13,657 nucleotides of DNA from Pigoraptor vietnamica (Eukaryota > Opisthokonta > Filasterea): NCBI GenBank assembly GCA_943704525.1, contig CALSCQ010001884.1, forward strand, positions 1 through 13,657, in the 5' to 3' direction. Below, piece by piece: positions 9,439-13,657 of this stretch. Both the position numbers and the translations under genes were made by a program. Under the pieces are notes generated by a model. The model was given only the letters and a program-made list of their open reading frames with translations, was not told the DNA's origin and did not search any database. Numbering within the stretch: the stretch's first letter is position 1; every line of letters starts with the position of its first letter.

Positions 9439-10644
9439 ATGAACGCACTGCGGCCCATTTTCCCTCGCGCCTTTGGCCTCGTGCGCCGGCTTCACGTGAC
9501 TGCGCGGACAAGTGCCGCGGAGCCCCTCTTCAAGCCCGACGAGGCGGACCCGAGCCATGGTGAGTGGCCACGGTGCGGTATGCCTGTGGTACTTTTGCCG
9601 GTGTGCGTGATGTAGCAGAAGCTGTTGTAGAAGTTGTGGTTTGTCGTTCAGCCGTGACTGAAGACATGTCTGATTATGCTGTCTTGTGCAGGCGAGACGC
9701 GCAAGATGAACCTTTGCCAGGCGGTGAATAACGCCATGGACATTGCGCTCGAGTCGAACCCCTCAACAAGTACGTTCACTCTCGCTTGCGGCGACTGTGA
9801 TCAATGCGACACACCTGCAGCTGCAACACGGCTCTTGTCGTCAGTGTCTCATTGCTGCCTGTACGTGCCTGTAGTTATATTCGGCGAGGACGTCGCGTTC
9901 GGTGGCGTCTTCCGCTGCACGCAGGATCTTGCCCGAAAGCACGGTACGTCAATGCACTTCAATCGTGGGTGTCTAGCCTTTGAAGTCTGTTCGTAATCTC
10001 ACACGTGCACCGCGCAGGGAAGGACCGCGTGTTCAACACACCGCTGTGCGAGCAAGGCATTGTTGGCTTTGGCATTGGTGCGGCGTCGGCGGGCGCAAAT
10101 GCAATCGCCGAGATTCAGTTTGCCGACTATATCTTCCCTGCGTTTGACCAGGTAACGCCTGCAGCCGTGTGGTTTGAACGAACGCGTGTGTGCGAGAGTA
10201 TGTGTGATATGTGTGCGGTGTGGGTGTGGTGCGCGTTTGGTGTCTGCGTGTGCATGTTGGTTTGTGTGCATGTCTGTGTGTGTGTGTGCGTGCGCACGTT
10301 TGGTGTCCGCGTGTGTTTGTTGTGTGGTATGTGTGCATGTGTGTGTGTGCGTGCGCCTTGCCCAATTGGCTTCTGCTAATGAGCCCACCATGTCTCGCGC
10401 GTCAATTGTCCCAGCTTGTGAACGAGGCGGCTAAGTTCCGCTATCGCTCCGGCAACGAATTCGAGTGCGGCGGTCTCACTGTCCGCTCGCCGTGCGGCGC
10501 TGTTGGCCACGGCGGCCACTACCACTCGCAGAGCCCAGAGGCGTACTTTGCGCACACTCCCGGTCTGAAGGTGCGGCGATTTGCGGGAACTTTAACGATT
10601 GATACACGCGTGAGCGCTCTGTGTTTACACACACACACTGCACA

Positions 10645-10679
<35 letters not shown>

Positions 10680-11754
10680 GTTTTCTCTCAACGCGCACCT
10701 CTTCACTCACGTGCATGCACATGGCATGTTGTCTTGCGCTGACTTGAGCCTGCTGCAGGTTGTGGTGCCTCGGAGTCCCATCCAGGCGAAGGGCCTCTTG
10801 CTCGCGTCGATCCGCGACAAGAACCCCGTCGTCTTTTTCGAGCCCAAAATTCTTTATCGGCAAGCGAGTGAGTTGAATTTTATACCATGTCGATCTGTTA
10901 ATTCGCGGCTGCGCGCACGTGCACCCATACGCAAATATCTGTATACGCGCACATTCGCGTGCGCACACGCTCACGCAAAAAAACACGCACACGCACACGC
11001 ACACGCACACGCACACGCACACGCACACGCACACGCACACGCACACACATACACAGCCCACACTCATTCAACTCTTCTTCCTCGTCCAGTCGAAATGGTT
11101 CCTGTCGGCGACTTTGAAATTCCCCTCTCGAAGGCCGAAATTCTCAAGCCAGGTGAGGCAGAGCGCTGTCGGATGATGTGTGGTAACACTGCCAACGTCT
11201 GCGGTTGCCGTCCTTCATTCTATCGCTTTGCTGACTCTCGCGTGCCCCCCCCCCACCCCATCTACTTAGGCAAGGATGTGACGGTGGTCGGGTGGGGCAC
11301 GCAGGTGCACGTGCTGCGGAAGGCCTGCGAGTTGGCCGAATCGAAGCTCGGCGTGTCGTGCGAGCTCATCGACCTGCGAACGATTGTCCCTTGGGACGTC
11401 GAGGCTATCGAGAAGGTGCGACTACGTCTCCCTGTTCTCGCGCTGTGTGCGTGCGTGTTGTGTGTATGTGCGTGCGCGTGTGTTTCTTTTCCCTTTCCTG
11501 AGGCAAATTGTGGGCCATCTTCGCAGTCGGTTAAGAAGACAGGGCGGCTGCTCATCGCGCACGAGGCGCCGCTCACCGGCGGTTTCGCCGCCGAGATTGC
11601 AAGCTCGATCCAGGAGCGGTGCTTCCTTCACCTCGAGGCGCCCATCCAGCGAGTGTGCGGGCTCGACACGCCGTTCCCGCTCATCTTTGAGCCCTTCTAC
11701 ATGCCGGACAAGTTCCGCTGCTACGAGGCCATCAAGAAGATGATCGAGTTTTGA
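9439..11754 (+). CDS. BCKDHB: Branched-chain 2-oxoacid dehydrogenase E1 component, beta subunit (mitochondrial)
   Basis: The E1 alpha2-beta2 heterotetramer uses thiamine diphosphate to decarboxylate the 2-oxo acids of Leu, Ile and Val in the mitochondrial matrix and passes the acyl group to the E2 lipoyl domain. Nine exons join in frame: 9439-9559, 9692-9769, 9875-9943, 10018-10151, 10415-10570, 10759-10867, 11090-11152, 11270-11415 and 11527-11754. The product is 367 residues, slightly shorter than animal forms of about 390. The N-terminus is Arg-rich and lacks acidic residues until residue 28, as in a mitochondrial presequence. Family blocks follow in order: [82 protein letters not shown], then the transketolase C-terminal domain with [21 protein letters not shown] and [15 protein letters not shown]. 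The GGVFRCT and [11 protein letters not shown] blocks separate it from pyruvate dehydrogenase beta. No frame break was found. Confidence 0.96.
10231..10356. repeat. Tandem duplication of a 63-base TG-rich unit in a BCKDHB intron
   Basis: Two diverged copies, about 10231-10293 and 10294-10356, each begin with GCRCGTTTGGTGTCYGCG and end in TGTGTGCGTGCG. They lie in the 263-base intron at 10152-10414, the longest of the gene. The intron is TG-rich from about 10190 onwards on the sense strand. Confidence 0.75.
10626..10676. repeat. (CA)n microsatellite in a BCKDHB intron
   Basis: This CA tract lies in the intron at 10571-10758 on the sense strand. It is complementary in type to the TG-rich tract in the preceding intron. 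Confidence 0.92.
10983..11048. repeat. (ACACGC)n hexamer array in a BCKDHB intron
   Basis: About ten near-perfect hexamers with period six lie inside the intron at 10868-11089, close to the acceptor. The regularity of the CG interruption suggests expansion as a hexamer unit and not as CA with random changes. Confidence 0.92.
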
Positions 11755-12073
11755 AACGTGTGTTGGGACGATTGCTGCGGGCGCTGTGGGCGCTGGACGT
11801 CGAGTGCTACTAGACTGATGTGGGATGATGGATGGGTTGTGCTGTGGGCGGCTGGATCAATGAAGAAGTCGCATACAAGTGGGACATTGTGCAGTGTGGT
11901 GGTTCAATTCTCCGACGCGCAGCAGACGCAAACGCACGCACGCGCAACAGCACCCGGTCGTCACCGAAGCCATTCAGCAGAAGAGACGAGGGCGATCTAA
12001 GTACATCCTTCCCAAAAAAAAGGTACAAAGGGCAAGAGTGTGTGAAAATTACACGGAGGCGAGTCGACCATGC
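11755..12073. other. Convergent 3' intergenic gap between BCKDHB and MEF2
   Basis: These 319 bases between two stop codons must hold both 3' UTRs. No AATAAA was seen in either orientation close to the stops. An A8 run at 12014-12021 is the only simple sequence. No gene or RNA structure was recognised. Confidence 0.5.
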
Positions 12074-12895
12074 TCACTGGCCGGGGGGCATGTAGGCGTG
12101 CGTGTGCGGCAGGCCGAGCTGCGGCATGTACTGCGCCGAGGGAGGGAACCCGGGGACCGTCTGCACGTGGGGCGGCGGATGACCCCCCTGCGGGTGCTGC
12201 TGGCTGTTGGCCTTGATCATCTCCTCAAAGTCCTTGTTAATCTTGTGGTACTTCTCTTCGGTGCGCGGCGAAAGCACAAACTGCAAGACAGAGGCAGACA
12301 GATCAGCTTTCCCGTCGACGCGGCAGGCGGAAAGACGACGCATGGCACGGAGGGCACTTACCCCTTCGTTGCCATCGTCGTCCGACTCGGCGCCGCCCTC
12401 CTTATTCCTCTTAGCAAGGACCTGCGCGCGACTGCTTGGTTAGATGTGTGGCCCGATAGCCCAACTCACGACGGGTAACGCCGCCCATTGATGCCACGTT
12501 ACTGCAAGTGCGGTAACACTCCGTGCAAACGCATCCACTCTAGAGCGAACAGTTAACAGCACGAAACACGCACGACCCCCCACCGCGGCAATGTCGGCGT
12601 TGTTCCTGCTCTCGTGTGGCTCGCTGTACTCGGTATACTTGAGCAGGATCTTGTCCATGTCGGTGCTGGCATACTGGAAGAGCTTGTTGTTGCCGTTGAA
12701 GATGATGAGGGCAATCTCGCAGTCGCAGAGAATGCTGAGCTCGTACGCCTTCTTCATCAGACCGAGCTTGCGCTTCGTGAACGTAACCTGCGACGCAATT
12801 CGTTAGAGACCGAGCAGGACTCAACGAGCCTTGCGCGCGCATCATACACATGAATACATGCGCTTCTTTCTACATACGCACACGCACACGCACAT

Positions 12896-12936
<41 letters not shown>

Positions 12937-13036
12937 TGGCGCGCTCAACAACGCTGTTATACAGAATGTTTCAGAGTTGTACCTGGCGGTTACGCTCATC
13001 CTCGATGCGCTTGATGGCAATCTTCTTGCGGCCCAT
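12074..13036 (-). CDS. MEF2: MEF2-type MADS-box transcription factor
   Basis: MEF2 factors bind AT-rich sites as dimers and regulate differentiation and stress programmes. Four minus-strand exons join in phase 0: 13036-12983 (18 codons), 12787-12584 (68), 12421-12362 (20) and 12280-12074 (68 plus stop), giving 174 residues. Residues 1-57 are a type II MADS box ([18 protein letters not shown], then [27 protein letters not shown]). Residues 58-86 are a clear MEF2 domain ([26 protein letters not shown]), so this is MEF2 and not SRF. Ser59, a CK2 site in vertebrate MEF2C, is kept. An acidic stretch (SDDDGNEG) precedes [20 protein letters not shown] at residues 107-126, which matches the MEF2A segment known as the HJURP_C-like motif. 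The last 40 residues are rich in Pro, His, Gln and Gly. The protein is far shorter than animal MEF2 (450-500) and lacks a long activation region. It converges on BCKDHB. Confidence 0.96.
12876..12934. repeat. (CA)n microsatellite in the first MEF2 intron
   Basis: The tract lies inside the intron at 12788-12982 that separates codons 18 and 19. On the MEF2 sense strand it reads as TG. Confidence 0.93.
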
Positions 13037-13122
13037 TTTGCGAGTTCGTCACGGAACGAGCGACCAATGCTCTCGCAAAACTACGCTTGATCTCTCTTGC
13101 GCGAACGAAACAGGAGAGGTGC

Positions 13123-13174
13123 ATGTGTGTGTGTGTCTGTGTGTGTGTGTGTGTATGTGTCTCTGTGTGTGTGT
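13123..13174. repeat. (TG)n microsatellite upstream of MEF2
   Basis: A TG tract with a few interruptions lies 87 bases before the MEF2 ATG. On the MEF2 sense strand it reads as CA, so it lies in the promoter or in the 5' leader. Confidence 0.92.
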
Positions 13175-13364
13175 GATGAGTGACGCGGGAAAAAAATTGA
13201 AATTTTTTCGTTTGACACATCAAAAAATAAATTTTCGACAGCCGAAATATACCCAAAAATAAATTCAGACGCCAATACATTTCCATACATTGTTCCACTT
13301 GGTGTGCCGCAAATGATAAATTTTTTGTCGCAAAATTGGAAAATAATTACCAAATTTAGGCCCC

Positions 13365-13515
13365 GTTCGGCTGCACAATTTAATCGCAATTAAGGGCCCC
13401 TAAATTGCAATTTAGTCTTCTAAATTGCAATTTATCTGAAATTGCAATTTGTCATTTTTCGTGCTGTTCGGCAGTGGTATTCAAATTGCAATTTGGGCCT
13501 CTAAATTGCAATTTA
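13365..13515. repeat. Cluster of AAATTGCAATTT palindromes with a 101-base direct repeat
   Basis: Five palindromes share the core AAATTGCAATTT: 13401-13414, 13421-13434, 13439-13450, 13482-13495 and 13502-13515. The three at 13401, 13421 and 13502 are the 14-base form TAAATTGCAATTTA. Centres are 20, 17, 44 and 20 bases apart. The last is nested in a 24-base perfect palindrome at 13497-13520. The segments starting GTTCGGC at 13365 and 13466 repeat directly at an offset of exactly 101 bases through the next palindrome, with a degenerate palindrome in the first copy at about 13376-13392. Confidence 0.9.
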
Positions 13516-13525
13516 GAGGCGAAAA

Positions 13526-13553
13526 TAGAATTGTGGTCCTGACCACAATTCTA
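13526..13553. repeat. Perfect inverted repeat with 13-base arms and 2-base loop
   Basis: TAGAATTGTGGTC and its exact reverse complement are separated by CT. It follows the palindrome cluster by 10 bases and differs from it in sequence. It could form a hairpin or cruciform, or it could be a dimer binding site. Confidence 0.93.
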
Positions 13554-13650
13554 GCACAATTAAGGTCACGTGAATATCACACATATGGCGGCCTTTTGTT
13601 TTGACATCATCATTCTTCTTCGCGACAGCTGGCAGCTCTCACTGAGAGGC

Positions 13651-13657
13651 ATGGCTG
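13651..13657 (+). other. Possible start codon of a further plus-strand gene, cut by the window edge
   Basis: An ATG in good context (GGCATGG) lies at 13651-13653, downstream of the palindrome cluster and a TCACGTGA site. The position would make the region upstream of MEF2 a divergent promoter. Only seven bases are visible, so this is a guess from context. Confidence 0.2.

Larger units (their letters stand above)
13037..13657. promoter_or_regulatory. MEF2 upstream region, AT-rich, probably a divergent promoter
   Basis: From the MEF2 start outwards the region holds a short GC-balanced leader, the TG tract, then an AT-rich block from 13190 to about 13600. The block includes an inverted repeat AAAAAATT-GA-AATTTTTT at 13191-13208, the AAATTGCAATTT palindrome cluster, a 28-base hairpin at 13526-13553 and TCACGTGA at 13566-13573. 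No ORF here resembles a protein family. Confidence 0.5.

Noticed and set aside
8936-9442. ORF of 168 codons between the cyclin and BCKDHB
   Set aside because: It has no family features, mixes AT-rich and GC-rich composition, and overlaps the BCKDHB start in another frame.
9131-9498. Four CACGTG boxes around the BCKDHB start as a bHLH-controlled promoter
   Set aside because: The hexamer is common all over this window, including in exons and introns, well above the roughly three expected, so the cluster is not distinctive.
10621-11754. A 377-codon ORF reading through two BCKDHB introns
   Set aside because: The repeat-encoded stretches fall exactly between GT and AG ends and interrupt conserved E1-beta sequence. 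Splicing restores the family alignment.
11895-11915. tRNA T-loop-like sequence GGTTCAATTC
   Set aside because: No T-stem pairs around it, and no D-arm, anticodon arm or acceptor stem fits upstream.
13401-13520. CRISPR-like array at the right edge
   Set aside because: The repeats are only 12-14 base perfect palindromes with unequal spacers of 5-31 bases in a eukaryotic intergenic region. This does not match CRISPR repeat or spacer lengths.

Overview
This is nuclear DNA from a eukaryote. Five protein genes can be assembled, and all are split by GT-AG introns, most of them about 60-330 bases long. Coding sequence is GC-rich, while two intergenic stretches are strongly AT-rich. (CA)n/(TG)n tracts fill many introns. 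The gene set is a fimbrin/plastin, a branched-chain 2-oxoacid dehydrogenase E1-beta, a PHO80-type cyclin and a MEF2-type MADS-box factor with a MEF2 domain and a MEF2A-like C-terminal motif. It suggests an amorphean protist, such as an amoebozoan or a unicellular relative of animals and fungi. The species cannot be fixed from sequence alone. No bacterial, viral, CRISPR, rRNA or tRNA signal was found.

Layout from left to right. (1) 193-1708, minus strand: the 5' part of a fimbrin gene in six exons, running off the left edge through a CA-repeat intron. (2) 1709-2459: a divergent promoter region with an AT-rich core. (3) 2460-6494, plus strand: a six-exon gene for a largely disordered protein of about 1042 residues, with an acidic block, R-x-S/T-P repeats, two IQ motifs and a KSM repeat cluster. 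I do not recognise the family. (4) 6495-8021: a long gene-free stretch ending in a TATA-like box. (5) 8022-8867, plus: a two-exon PHO80/Pcl-type cyclin. (6) 9439-11754, plus: a nine-exon mitochondrial BCKDHB, 367 residues. (7) 11755-12073: a short convergent 3' gap. (8) 12074-13036, minus: a four-exon MEF2-type gene, 174 residues. (9) 13037-13657: an upstream region with a TG tract and a cluster of AAATTGCAATTT palindromes, ending in a possible start codon of a further plus-strand gene.

The genes do not form an operon or pathway. The only functional hint from neighbourhood is that an actin-bundling protein and an IQ-motif protein (a likely calmodulin or light-chain binder) share one divergent promoter region. 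The observations most worth following are the MEF2 gene, whose first two coding exons (18 and 68 codons) appear to match the vertebrate MEF2 exons; the palindrome cluster at the right edge with its 101-base direct repeat; and the complementary TG and CA tracts flanking a phase-0 exon of BCKDHB.
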